A stretch of 64,000 bases of DNA from Pseudomonadaceae bacterium (GTDB lineage Bacteria > Pseudomonadota > Alphaproteobacteria > UBA2136 > UBA6156): NCBI GenBank assembly GCA_024236095.1, contig JACKLD010000015.1, positions 1 to 64,000 of the forward strand. The letters are read 5' to 3'. The position numbers were made by a program, and so were the translations under genes. The notes beneath the pieces were generated by a model that was not told where the DNA came from, made no database searches, and worked only from the letters and a program-made list of their open reading frames with translations. This document shows positions 32,964 through 41,049 of this stretch, piece by piece; position 1 is the stretch's first letter, and each line of letters opens with the position of its first letter.

Positions 32964-34718
32964 TCACTTCTCCGGAACCCCATGCACCTTCACTCCCAAC
33001 ACGGTCAGCGGACCTTCGGTGGTATGGCTTTCCAACGCCAACGCCATCTCATCGCATACGAAGTGATCACGCACCACCGCAGGCGGCGGGTTGGCATTGT
33101 CAAACAACCCCACATCCCAAACGGCATCATCCCAATAATCGGCCGATGCCCCCCCTTCCAGCGCCATCACCCAACCGTCGCCGTCGTCCAAGTTCCGGTA
33201 GCGCCGCAAGGTTAGCGCCATCGGCACCCCATGGGCGGTCACCACTTCCATGTAGCGGTTGGCCCAACGCTTGCCATTGCCCGCCAAGCGTAACCATGGC
33301 GTCCACCAACGGGTCATAAGCGGTGTACCGTCATCATCCCAGCGCGCCTCATCATACACATACAGCTGCCCGCCAACCGCCAGATAAACCCTGCCATCCG
33401 GCGCGGCATGAAACGCCTGCGCCGCCGCCATCACCCCGTCGAACACCACCCAGCCCCGGTTGGCACCACCAACCTGAAACACTAGCAGCTTGTCAAACAG
33501 CTTCACGCCAAACCAGTTCTGCGCCTCGCACACCACACTGCCCGCCTTGCGGTAGGCTTCATCATCGGCCAACAACAACTTCAGCTGTTCCGCCAGCGTC
33601 GGGTCAATCTCGCCCCCCACATCGCTCACATCCAGCTGCTCGGTCTGCAGGGCACGGCTCAAGGTGCGCACACCATTACGGCTCAAAAACGCCACGTCAT
33701 TTGGCAGCTCCACCACCAGCCCGCCATGCACCGTCCCGGCGGGGATGGTCTTCTGCCAACCGAAGTCGCCCTCGGCCCCCGGCGTGCTGCCACTCCACAA
33801 CTGAACGCTGTTGCGCAGCAAAAACACGGTCACCCCGTCCTTCACCGCCATCGCCATCAGGCTGTCGCCGCCCTGGCTCTTGTCGGCAAGGTTGATGCTT
33901 CCCACCACACCTTCACTGTCATGCCAGCGGGTCACGTCGTTCACGCCATCGGTGTAAAACACCCGCGCACGGTCAACGTCGCTGTCAACCACACTGCCGC
34001 GCAACGGCCCCTTTCCGAAGCCCCACAAGCGGTCATGGGCGGCATACACATAAGCCATCACCGGAGGCCGCCGCGTAAACGCCACCGCACTCAAATTCGC
34101 ACCCAATACCGCCGCATCCAGCGTCACCGTCACTGTCATACCGGCCACACTCACCGCACTTACGTTGGCAACAACATTAACACCACCCACCGTGGCGCGC
34201 ACCTCGCTGCCTACAGGGTACAGCTCGGCCAAACTGTCGATGCGGAACTGCGTCGCCCCCACATACGTCAATCCATCGGCAAGGTCGGTAATCTTCTCTT
34301 CCACCACCTGCCAGGCGTCACCGTCCCACGCCAGCATCGGGTCAAAGCCGTTCACCAACACCAACCGTCCGGCAAACACCGCTCCACGCGGCACACCCAA
34401 CGGGTTCAGCCCGCTCCACACCTGTTGCCAACCGGCACCATCTTGCAGGTAAACACACCCGTCATCCGCCACTGCCAACAGCTGCAACCCAACACCGGCC
34501 TTCAAATAGCTGAACACCCCCAACGCCCCGGCACCGCCGGGCAACGCACCACCAACCTTGGCCACACCATTGCGCTTGGTGCCCGCACCGTCCGCCGCCG
34601 CGTACATGTTGACAATCTCCCGCGCATATTCCGGCCCCATGCTTACCGCACTGCGCGCAGTGCTCATCAACCGGCCGGGGAACCCCACAAACACACTCTT
34701 ACCGTCCCGCCGCATCAT
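32964..34718 (-). CDS. Large phage tail/stabilisation-type protein
   Basis: 584 aa, start MMRRDGKSVFVGFPGR with AAGGAG 5 nt upstream. Almost entirely beta-rich, with recurring short strands such as LLAVADDGCVYLQDG, RGAVFAGRLVLVNGFDPML and AAPDGRVYLAVGGQLYVYDE that suggest a beta-propeller. Such proteins occupy the tail-hub or DNA-stabilisation position of podovirus-like clusters. RSAVSMGPEYAREIVNMYA near the N-terminus is a common opening for that type. Exact function is not certain. Confidence 0.65.
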   Translation of the reverse strand: MMRRDGKSVFVGFPGRLMSTARSAVSMGPEYAREIVNMYAAADGAGTKRNGVAKVGGALPGGAGALGVFSYLKAGVGLQLLAVADDGCVYLQDGAGWQQVWSGLNPLGVPRGAVFAGRLVLVNGFDPMLAWDGDAWQVVEEKITDLADGLTYVGATQFRIDSLAELYPVGSEVRATVGGVNVVANVSAVSVAGMTVTVTLDAAVLGANLSAVAFTRRPPVMAYVYAAHDRLWGFGKGPLRGSVVDSDVDRARVFYTDGVNDVTRWHDSEGVVGSINLADKSQGGDSLMAMAVKDGVTVFLLRNSVQLWSGSTPGAEGDFGWQKTIPAGTVHGGLVVELPNDVAFLSRNGVRTLSRALQTEQLDVSDVGGEIDPTLAEQLKLLLADDEAYRKAGSVVCEAQNWFGVKLFDKLLVFQVGGANRGWVVFDGVMAAAQAFHAAPDGRVYLAVGGQLYVYDEARWDDDGTPLMTRWWTPWLRLAGNGKRWANRYMEVVTAHGVPMALTLRRYRNLDDGDGWVMALEGGASADYWDDAVWDVGLFDNANPPPAVVRDHFVCDEMALALESHTTEGPLTVLGVKVHGVPEK

Positions 34719-34739
34719 ACCCACTCCTTCTTCGGCATT

Positions 34740-34985
34740 CACCAACACAACCACTCGCCTGCAGCCCGCAGGGCCATCACTTTGCCCCTTTCGTCATTGC
34801 GAGCCGCAGGCGAAGCAATCTCCCCACAACACCTCCAAAGCCAACCCGACAGGAGAGCCTCACACCGCCCTCCCAAGCCATCCCGTTGAAGAACGGGATC
34901 CACGACCAGCCTATAAGTCACGCCGCAGACGTTCCATGTTTTGAACATACCAACATCGAACATTCGAACATCGATCTACCATCAC
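34740..34985. repeat. Repeat cluster between two virion genes
   Basis: Holds a second repeat type at about 34790-34830 (CGTCATTGCGAGC...GCGAAGCAATCTCCCC, a widespread bacterial intergenic repeat form). A copy of the composite element follows at 34874-34976: hairpin ATCCCGTTGAAGAACGGGAT, CGCCGCAGACGTTCC, and TTGAACATACCAACATCGAAC plus further octamers. No coding sequence is supported. Confidence 0.7.
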
Positions 34986-35528
34986 CTAACATACCGTCTT
35001 ATAAGGCACCGTCCGCACCCCGCCCCCACTGCCAAACATCGCCAGCTTCACCTGCTCCTTGCCCGCCTGCCATTGCCGCTGATACATCACCAGCTCGCTC
35101 TGACTCAAAAAGCCACGGTCGTACAGGGCGCTCCATACAAGGCCGCCCCACACCAACACCTGGTGCAAACTGGCCGGCAACAACACCGCCTCCTCCACAT
35201 CATCTTCCATCAACGGCGTTACTTGCGGAACATACAGCACACTCACCTCCACCGCCGCCGCCGGAAACACCTTCAGCTTATCACCCTGCACAAAGCACTT
35301 GGCCGGAGCCCCTGTCACCCCGGCCACTTCAGCATCCAAAAGCTCGGCCATGGTGGCCTGCGCCAACACCTGCTTGTGCCCGCGCTCCACCGCCCGCACC
35401 AGCTTGTAAACTGGCGCCGCCAACAGCGCCTCACCAGCCCCGTCGGTCACCACATCCTCACGCACCTGCAAGGCTTGCGGCAGAAACGGCACCACCTCGT
35501 CCATCAACTCCGCATAGGCGCTGTTCAC
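34986..35528 (-). CDS. Phage structural/connector-type protein
   Basis: 180 aa. The GTG at 35528 (VNSAYAELMDEVV) is chosen because AAGGGGAGG lies 6-7 nt upstream; longer frames run into a different gene. It is mixed helical and beta: EVVPFLPQALQVREDVVTDG, YKLVRAVERGHKQVLAQA, and a C-terminal LVMYQRQWQAGKEQVKLAMF helix. Length and location upstream of the tail hub fit a head-tail adaptor of podovirus-like phages. No specific family is recognised. Confidence 0.55.
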   Translation of the reverse strand: MNSAYAELMDEVVPFLPQALQVREDVVTDGAGEALLAAPVYKLVRAVERGHKQVLAQATMAELLDAEVAGVTGAPAKCFVQGDKLKVFPAAAVEVSVLYVPQVTPLMEDDVEEAVLLPASLHQVLVWGGLVWSALYDRGFLSQSELVMYQRQWQAGKEQVKLAMFGSGGGVRTVPYKTVC

Positions 35529-35559
35529 GCTCGCCCTCCCCTTCATTACACGGCATGCA

Positions 35560-35877
35560 TTATTCCCGGCAATCCTCATCACGCCATTCCCCGCCAGAAT
35601 CCAAACACCTATCCACTTCAAACGGACGCCCAACAGCCTCCACAAGCCACACAGCCCCATGCAAGCCAACCAGAAACACCAAGCATGCCGCCAACTTGCC
35701 CCACGAGAACGCCACAAGCAGCCACCCGGCCACACCAGTCGCCAGCATAAGCCCCGCAAGCCAAATCCCCACAGGCCAACTCGGCGCCACCCAAAAATCA
35801 ACCAGCGGAACATATCCAAGCAAGACAACATATCCAAGCATCAACGCAGCAGCTATAAAACGTCGTACGTGTTTCAA
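35560..35877 (-). CDS. Small membrane protein, unknown
   Basis: 105 aa with a TTG start (GGGAA 7 nt upstream); an ATG 12 codons in is the alternative. It has three hydrophobic segments (LMLGYVVLLGYVPLVDF, IWLAGLMLATGVAGWLLVAF, LAACLVFLVGLHGAVWLVEA). The short tail ends CLDSGGEWRDEDCRE, a paired-Cys motif seen at the end of other small proteobacterial proteins. It is not a classical phage protein and may be cargo. Confidence 0.5.
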   Translation of the reverse strand: MKHVRRFIAAALMLGYVVLLGYVPLVDFWVAPSWPVGIWLAGLMLATGVAGWLLVAFSWGKLAACLVFLVGLHGAVWLVEAVGRPFEVDRCLDSGGEWRDEDCRE

Positions 35878-35895
35878 ATAATCATTCCCACTGTC

Positions 35896-36165
35896 TCAGT
35901 GTTTAGCCTCCAACAACGTCCTCAAAACCGGTTGCATCTCACGCGGATACTCATGCAAATTTTCCCAAGTCACCTCACGGAACTCCCCCGTAACCCGCGC
36001 CTACTCCTCCATATCTCCCCGCTCAAAAGCCTCTTGGGCCTGCCGTACCAACACCCGCTCCCCCTCCGGAAGCCGATGGTCACTCACCATCCACCACACA
36101 TACCCACCGTAAGCGGCCCCAACAACGGCAACAAACAACAAACCCCACACAACACATTTTCTCAT
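35896..36165 (-). pseudogene. Small membrane-anchored protein gene interrupted by an in-frame TAG
   Basis: ATG at 36165 (MRKCVVWGLLFVAVVGAAYG) encodes a membrane helix and a charged region ending FERGDMEE, then TAG at 36001-36003. The same frame continues after TAG for 34 codons (ARVTGEFREVTWENLHEYPR, EMQPVLRTLLEAKH) to TGA at 35896. The downstream part keeps a protein-like composition. The simplest view is a nonsense mutation (GAG or CAG to TAG) in a gene for about 89 aa. Read-through or a sequencing error is possible. Confidence 0.55.
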
Positions 36166-36183
36166 CCCCACCAACCTACCACC

Positions 36184-36567
36184 TCAATCCCCCCGCAACA
36201 ACGCCACCATTTCCTCCAACTCTTCAACACTCGGCAAACTGCCGTCATCGGCCTCATCCCGGGCCGCCATGCGGGCGTACAGCAGACGCGCAGCCCCCAC
36301 ATGCCCCTCCCGCGCCCGCGCCAGCATCGCGCGGTCAACTTCGGCCATTTCTTCGGGCCTTATCGCTTCGCCCCGCCGCGCCATCGCCTCGCGCACCAAG
36401 CCTTCATCCAGCACGTCGTCCAGAACGTCCACACCTATTCCGGCCTTGTGCGCCAACGCCACCTCATCCATCGCATCGCTGGAGGGGTCGGCCAACACTG
36501 CCAACAACCGCTCCCGCACCCGCCGCACCGCGACAAACCGCCCGTCAACTCCCCGCTTCCGTTCCAT
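36184..36567 (-). CDS. Putative small DNA-binding / terminase small subunit-like protein
   Basis: About 127 aa. ATG 36567 has GGAG 6 nt upstream; in-frame ATGs at 36570 and 36579 are alternatives. It is all-helical and charged: VRRVRERLLAVLADPSSDAM, EVALAHKAGIGVDVLDDVLD (helix-turn-helix-like) and ARAREGHVGAARLLYARMAA. The last motif resembles the helical repeat near the end of small phage terminase or phage HTH proteins. It is the 5-prime-most gene of the island. Assignment is tentative. Confidence 0.5.
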   Translation of the reverse strand: MERKRGVDGRFVAVRRVRERLLAVLADPSSDAMDEVALAHKAGIGVDVLDDVLDEGLVREAMARRGEAIRPEEMAEVDRAMLARAREGHVGAARLLYARMAARDEADDGSLPSVEELEEMVALLRGD

Positions 36568-36602
36568 CATCTTCTCCATCTCTGTAGGCACTATTAGCAA
36601 TT

Positions 36603-36700
36603 ACTTGCATAGAGGCGTCATTCCCGCGAAAACGGGAATCCAGCTTGTCTGGAACAACGCTTGCGTAATCCGCCTTTCTCAACATAAATCCTATGCAAGT
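36603..36700. repeat. Second copy of the REP-cored inverted-repeat element
   Basis: The core GCGTCATTCCCGCGAAAACG to GCGTAATCC (36614-36671) matches the interior of the 9329-9465 element with two mismatches. Its arms are ACTTGCATAG (36603-36612) and CTATGCAAGT (36691-36700), a perfect 10-bp inverted repeat unrelated in sequence to the arms at 9329. The element lies just upstream of the first island gene. Confidence 0.7.
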
Positions 36701-36719
36701 GTTTTTATAAACAGCGTTA

Positions 36720-36955
36720 TAAAACAGGCCGCAGGCCTTCCACCACGGCGAAGCCGTCATGCCCGCGCAGGCGGGTATCCACGTTGTTATAAACCACGCC
36801 GCAGGCGTTACATTTTGCCGCTTTCCGCAACGAGCATCGCGAGTCAGGATGGCAAAAGCGGCAAACCCTACTATCATCCAACATACCCACAACGCCGCAG
36901 GCCTTCCACCTTTCGAACATACCAACATCAACCATTCAGACACTCGAACAGCCAC
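36720..36955. repeat. Composite repeat modules upstream of mla
   Basis: Modules seen in order are GGCCGCAGGCCTTCCACCAC, the hairpin TCATGCCCGCGCAGGCGGGTAT (36755-36778), CACGCCGCAGGCGTTAC, then CGCCGCAGGCCTTCCACCTT with TTCGAACATACCAACATCAA (36893-36935). They match the copies at 32.7-33.0 kb and 34.9 kb in different combinations, which suggests module shuffling. Confidence 0.7.
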
Positions 36956-37215
36956 CCCACAAAAAAAGCCGCCCCCAGCGACTTCCCACAACCAAATTCC
37001 TACTCCGGCCAGTGTGACAACATCTAGCACAAACCGGGGGCCCCTGTCAAGCCTAAAGTATACCCACGCCACACAACAGCAATACAACAACATGTTGCCA
37101 AAACACTACATGCCGCCTTTTTAATCATCCCCTCCAGCATCTTAACGCCTCTGCCGCATTGACCAACCGCCCCACCCCGCATAGATTACACATCAATATA
37201 AGGAACAAGGCATCC

Positions 37216-37992
37216 ATGGCTACCGCCAACCCCATCGCCGCCGTCGGCGCCGTTACGCTGCAAGCCGTCGGGCTGGTGGGAAGCCTGTCCACCTTTGCAG
37301 GCCAAGCCATCCGCAACATGCTCATCCCCCGTACCTACGGCCAGTTTATCCCACAGGCCACTTTCGTGGGGTTCGATAGCCTGCCCATCATCCTGCTCAC
37401 CGCCTTCTTCACCGGTGGCGTGCTGGCTCTGCAAAGCTACAACGGGTTCGACAACGCCACCCTCGCAGGCTCCCAAGTCCCCAAAGTGGTCGCCCTCTCC
37501 ATGCTGCGCGAGCTCGGGCCCGTCCTCGGCGCCCTCATGCTGGCCAGCCGCGCAGGCTCGGCCATGGCCGCGCAACTGGGCACCATGCGCGTCACCGAGC
37601 AAATCGACGCCCTCTACACCCTTGCGGTCAACCCGTTCCGCTATCTGGTGGTGCCGCGCATCTGGGCTTGCGTGCTCATGCTGCCGCTGCTGGTGGTGCT
37701 TGCCAATATCGTCGGCATCTTCGGCGGCTACGTGGTGGCCAAACATGTGCTCCACTTGCCCGCCCACCAGTACCTCACCCAAACGTGGAGCGCCATCGAG
37801 TCCGACGACATCACCATCGGGCTGGTCAAAGCCCTGGTCTTCGGCTTCATCATCGGCCTGATGTCCACCTACCACGGCTTCAACACCCGTAACGGCGCCG
37901 AGGGCGTCGGCCGCGCCACCACCAGCGCGGTGGTCTATGCCGCCGTCACCATCCTCGTGGCCGACTACCTCATCACCAGCTGGTTCGTGTAG
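37216..37992 (+). CDS. mlaE: MlaE, ABC permease of the phospholipid/MCE transport system
   Basis: 258 aa from the ATG at 37216 (MATANPIAAVG) with AAGG 8 nt upstream. MlaE/YrbE motifs are QATFVGFDSLPIILLTAFFT, GPVLGALMLASRAGSAMAAQ, LGTMRVTEQIDALYTLAVNP and the C-terminal STYHGFNTRNGAEGVGRATT. It is the inner-membrane permease that works with MlaF and MlaD in moving phospholipids between membranes. First gene of mlaE-mlaF-mlaD; 12 nt before mlaF. Confidence 0.95.
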   Translation: MATANPIAAVGAVTLQAVGLVGSLSTFAGQAIRNMLIPRTYGQFIPQATFVGFDSLPIILLTAFFTGGVLALQSYNGFDNATLAGSQVPKVVALSMLRELGPVLGALMLASRAGSAMAAQLGTMRVTEQIDALYTLAVNPFRYLVVPRIWACVLMLPLLVVLANIVGIFGGYVVAKHVLHLPAHQYLTQTWSAIESDDITIGLVKALVFGFIIGLMSTYHGFNTRNGAEGVGRATTSAVVYAAVTILVADYLITSWFV

Positions 37993-38004
37993 AGGAGAAG
38001 AGCC

Positions 38005-38760
38005 ATGAACTGCATCACCTACACCAACGTCCGCAAGTCTTTCGGCCCCAAAACGGTGCTGAACGGCGTCAACCTGAAGGTGGAAAAAGGCAACACCCAC
38101 GTCATTCTGGGCGGCAGCGGCAGCGGCAAATCCGTCATGCTCAAGTGCCTCTTGGGCCTCATCGAACCCGACGAAGGCACCATCACGGTCGATGGGCTCG
38201 ATACCACCCACATGCCCTCCCGCGAGCGCATGGAGCACATGCACAAGTTCGGCATGCTGTTTCAGGCGGGCGCGCTGTTCGACAGCATGAACGTCTGGCA
38301 AAATGTCGCCTTCGCCCTGATGAACGAGGGCATGAAACCCGCTGACGCCCGTGATGTCGCCGTACAAAAACTCAAACAGGTGGGCCTCAAAGCCGATACC
38401 GCCGACCTCAACCCCGCCGACCTTTCGGGCGGGATGCGCAAACGCGTGGCCCTGGCCCGCGCCATCGCGCACAACCCGCAAATCATCCTTTACGACGAGC
38501 CCACCACAGGCCTCGACCCCATCACCTCCGACGTCATCAACGACCTCATCCTGCAATTGCAGTCCGAGCTGAAAGCCACCTCCGTGGTCATCACGCACGA
38601 CATGCACACCGCCTTCAAGGTCGCCGACAAAATCAGCTTCCTCTACCAAGGCAAGTTCATTGCAGAAGGAACGGCCAAAGAGTTCAAATCCACCGACAAC
38701 CCCTACGTCAAACAATTCGTGGCCGGCAGCGCACAGGGCCCCATCCAAGGGGCAGTCTAA
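38005..38760 (+). CDS. mlaF: MlaF, ABC ATPase of the phospholipid/MCE system
   Basis: 251 aa. Walker A LGGSGSGKSVMLKCLLGL, signature DLSGGMRKRVALARAIA, and Walker B IILYDEPTTGLDPITSDVI with the H-loop THDMHTAF define it. The Leu-Ser-Gly-Gly-Met-x-x-Arg signature is typical of MlaF-type ATPases. GAGGAGA precedes its ATG. It drives the MlaE permease. Confidence 0.96.
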   Translation: MNCITYTNVRKSFGPKTVLNGVNLKVEKGNTHVILGGSGSGKSVMLKCLLGLIEPDEGTITVDGLDTTHMPSRERMEHMHKFGMLFQAGALFDSMNVWQNVAFALMNEGMKPADARDVAVQKLKQVGLKADTADLNPADLSGGMRKRVALARAIAHNPQIILYDEPTTGLDPITSDVINDLILQLQSELKATSVVITHDMHTAFKVADKISFLYQGKFIAEGTAKEFKSTDNPYVKQFVAGSAQGPIQGAV

Positions 38761-38820
38761 GGCTATGAATTTCTCCGCAACAATGCTATACCAACCCGCA
38801 AGCTAACAAGGACAACACCC

Positions 38821-40257
38821 ATGCCCTTCACACACGAGACAAAAGTCGGCGCCCTCGTCATCGCAGCCCTCGGCGGTTTGGTCTGGCTCAGCGCCCAAAG
38901 CGGCGTGGTCGGCACCTCGCTCGGCACACCCGCCTCCCGCCACCTCTCCAGCACCTTCAACGATGTCGAAGGCATCTCGGTAGGCAGCCCGGTCAAAATG
39001 GCCGGCGTCCCGGTGGGCGAGGTCACGGCGGTGGAACTACAACCCACCGGCAACGCCATCATCCGCTACACGGTGCGCAAGGATGTCCCCGTCCCCGCCG
39101 ACGTCACCGCGCAAATCACCACCAGCGGCCTCATCGGCGAACGCTATCTGGCCCTCGTCCCCGGCGCCTCCACCCTTTCCCCCGAAGGCCAGGCCATCCT
39201 GCTGCCGCCTCCGGCTACCTCCATCCCCAGCGCAGGCGGTGCCGGCGCGGGCGATGTCGCGGGCAACTTCGGCAAAGTGGGCGAAGACCTGCAAGCGATG
39301 ACCGGCACCCTGCGCACGGTGCTGGGAGATCCTGAAAACGCCCAGAAAATCCAACAAATCATCGATGGCCTGGCCAGCTTTGCCAACAACGTCAACGCGG
39401 GCTCCAACGGCACCTTCGCCAAGTTCGACAACCTTGCCGACACCCTCAACCGCCTCGCCTCCCGTCTGGAAAGCGGCGACTCCACCCTCGGCGCCCTTCT
39501 GGCCAAAGACAACGGCCAAGGGAAAGAAACCCTTGCCAATCTCAACGCCGCCATGGCCGACCTGCGCGGCGTGATGAGCAAAATCAACAACGGCGAAGGT
39601 ACCATCGGCAAGTTAATCAACGATCCCCAAACCGCCGACAAAATCGACAGCGCGCTGGATACCCTCAGCCAGGTGGGCGAACGTGTCGAGCAGTTCCGTA
39701 CCGAGGTTGACTTCCAAGGCTATGCCCTCACGAACGAAAGCGGCATCGGCAAGGGCGGCGTGCAAGTCACCCTGCAACCGCGCCCCACCCGCTTCTACGT
39801 CATCGGCGCCAGTGCCGACGGCTTCGCTTCCACCTCGCGCAACCCGTCGGACGCCCGCGGCCCCTACTTCGGACGTGACTTCGGCCCCGAAACCAAATAT
39901 ACCGCACAATTCGGCCACGTGTTCCAAGACGCCATCGGCGGACAAGACGTCGCCGTCCGCGTCGGCCTGAAAGACAACACCGGCGGCGTCGGCCTCGACA
40001 CCGCCCTGCCCACCGGCACAGCCATCGGCGATATCGAACTGTCGTCCGATGTCTACGACTTCGCCGGCAACAACACGCCGGGTAGCGATGTCCCCCACTG
40101 GGACGTCAAGGCCAAGGTCAATCTCTGGGAGAAAATGCTTTACGCCGTCACCGGTTACGACAACATCCTCAGCCAAGACTACGGCTCGCCGATCATCGGT
40201 TTGGGCTTGCGCTTCCAGGATGATGACCTGAAATACATTCTCGGCAAGCAGCTCTAA
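38821..40257 (+). CDS. mlaD: MlaD-like MCE-domain protein with long C-terminal extension
   Basis: 478 aa. It has an N-terminal membrane anchor (about 8-30), an MCE domain (about 35-120, FNDVEGISVGSPVKMAGVPV) and a helical stalk (about 150-290). A C-terminal beta-rich domain (about 300-478) ends with SPIIGLGLRFQDDDLKYILG. E. coli MlaD is only about 180 aa. Versions with a barrel-like C-terminal domain are known in other proteobacteria and may span further toward the outer membrane. It presents lipid to or from the MlaEF transporter. Confidence 0.9.
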   Translation: MPFTHETKVGALVIAALGGLVWLSAQSGVVGTSLGTPASRHLSSTFNDVEGISVGSPVKMAGVPVGEVTAVELQPTGNAIIRYTVRKDVPVPADVTAQITTSGLIGERYLALVPGASTLSPEGQAILLPPPATSIPSAGGAGAGDVAGNFGKVGEDLQAMTGTLRTVLGDPENAQKIQQIIDGLASFANNVNAGSNGTFAKFDNLADTLNRLASRLESGDSTLGALLAKDNGQGKETLANLNAAMADLRGVMSKINNGEGTIGKLINDPQTADKIDSALDTLSQVGERVEQFRTEVDFQGYALTNESGIGKGGVQVTLQPRPTRFYVIGASADGFASTSRNPSDARGPYFGRDFGPETKYTAQFGHVFQDAIGGQDVAVRVGLKDNTGGVGLDTALPTGTAIGDIELSSDVYDFAGNNTPGSDVPHWDVKAKVNLWEKMLYAVTGYDNILSQDYGSPIIGLGLRFQDDDLKYILGKQL

Positions 40258-40270
40258 CAAACTTCCCCCG

Positions 40271-40294
40271 ACAGCCCCCGCAAGGGGGCTTGTC
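40271..40294 (+). terminator. Stem-loop after mlaD
   Basis: ACAGCCCCCGCAAGGGGGCTTGT forms a stem GCCCCC/GGGGGC with a GCAA tetraloop and flanking ACA/TGT pairs, 13 nt after the mlaD stop. It lacks a T-run, so it is a weak or stabilising terminator. Confidence 0.5.
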
Positions 40295-40387
40295 AATATG
40301 CCCGCCGTCACCCATCCCCCACACCACCTCCTTCAACCCTGCCGCCACAGACTGGCCCCGCAGCTTTCAACCTGCTACAACCGCCCC

Positions 40388-40981
40388 ATGGAACAACTGA
40401 TACAAAACCTCAACCTATTCGACGGCATCTTTCTTGCCGTAACCCTCTTCCTCGCCGTCATCGCCTGCCGCCGTGGCGTGGTGAACGAGCTCATCCACAC
40501 CCTCATCTTTCTCGCCGCCGCCACCGCAGGCTTCATTTTCATGAACCAGTCCACCATCGCGGCCGATCCCTTCAACACCGTCTTCCTCACCACCAACCTC
40601 GGCTACTTCCTGCTGGCCGCCTACCTTTTTTCCAGCTTCCTGCTCGGCACGCTGGGCTACCTGATGATGAAAGACCAAGCCCCGCCGGGCCTGCGCGGCC
40701 GCCTCTCCGCCGGAGGCCTCGCCCTCGTCAAGATCCTCGGCGCCGCGCTGATGCTGCATGTCTGGTACATCGCCCACATGCCCCTGCCCCACCCCGACCG
40801 GTTGGATCCCCTTCCCGCCCTGCTGAAGAACTCCGAACTGGTGCAACGCAGCGACGCCCCTAACGGCTTCGCCAACCGCCTCGCCCTGTTCTTCCAGCGC
40901 CAAGGGCTGCTCATCCTCCCCATCGAGGCAACAACCGCCAACACACCTGAAGAACAAACATCGTCATCCGAAACCCGGTAG
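40388..40981 (+). CDS. CvpA-like membrane protein
   Basis: 197 aa from the ATG at 40388 (MEQLIQNLNLFDGIF). Four hydrophobic segments (about 13-30, 36-53, 68-90, 110-130) and RRGVVNELIHTLIFLAAATA, matching the CvpA opening (D-x-x-F-x-x-x-x-x-x-x-G-x-x-R-G-x-x-x-E). CvpA is linked to colicin V production and envelope stress in other bacteria. The C-terminal tail is Thr/Glu-rich and disordered-looking. It follows mlaD after a stem-loop. Confidence 0.75.
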   Translation: MEQLIQNLNLFDGIFLAVTLFLAVIACRRGVVNELIHTLIFLAAATAGFIFMNQSTIAADPFNTVFLTTNLGYFLLAAYLFSSFLLGTLGYLMMKDQAPPGLRGRLSAGGLALVKILGAALMLHVWYIAHMPLPHPDRLDPLPALLKNSELVQRSDAPNGFANRLALFFQRQGLLILPIEATTANTPEEQTSSSETR

Positions 40982-41049
40982 CCTCCCTCCTGCCAGTTCT
41001 GGAAGGAAGCTAAAGCCCTTTCCCCCAGACAACCAGGCCAAGGGGGGGG

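Larger units (their letters stand above)
36568..37215. other. Gene-free repeat-rich region between the phage island and mlaE
   Basis: About 640 nt without a supported gene. It holds a relative of the 9329 element (36603-36700) and several composite repeat modules (36720-36955). The AT-rich DNA after that, to about 37200, should contain the mla promoter and the ribosome site AAGG at 37208. A long minus-strand frame across 36545-37093 is only translated repeat and was not annotated. Confidence 0.6.

Noticed and set aside
36545..37093. A 182-codon minus-strand frame upstream of mlaE
   Set aside because: Most of it is translated REP-like repeat (peptides such as WIPACAGMT and LDSRFRGND), not a gene.
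37186..38748. A 520-codon minus-strand frame across mlaE-mlaF
   Set aside because: Antisense shadow of two full, motif-bearing genes; low-complexity Gly/Asp/His composition.
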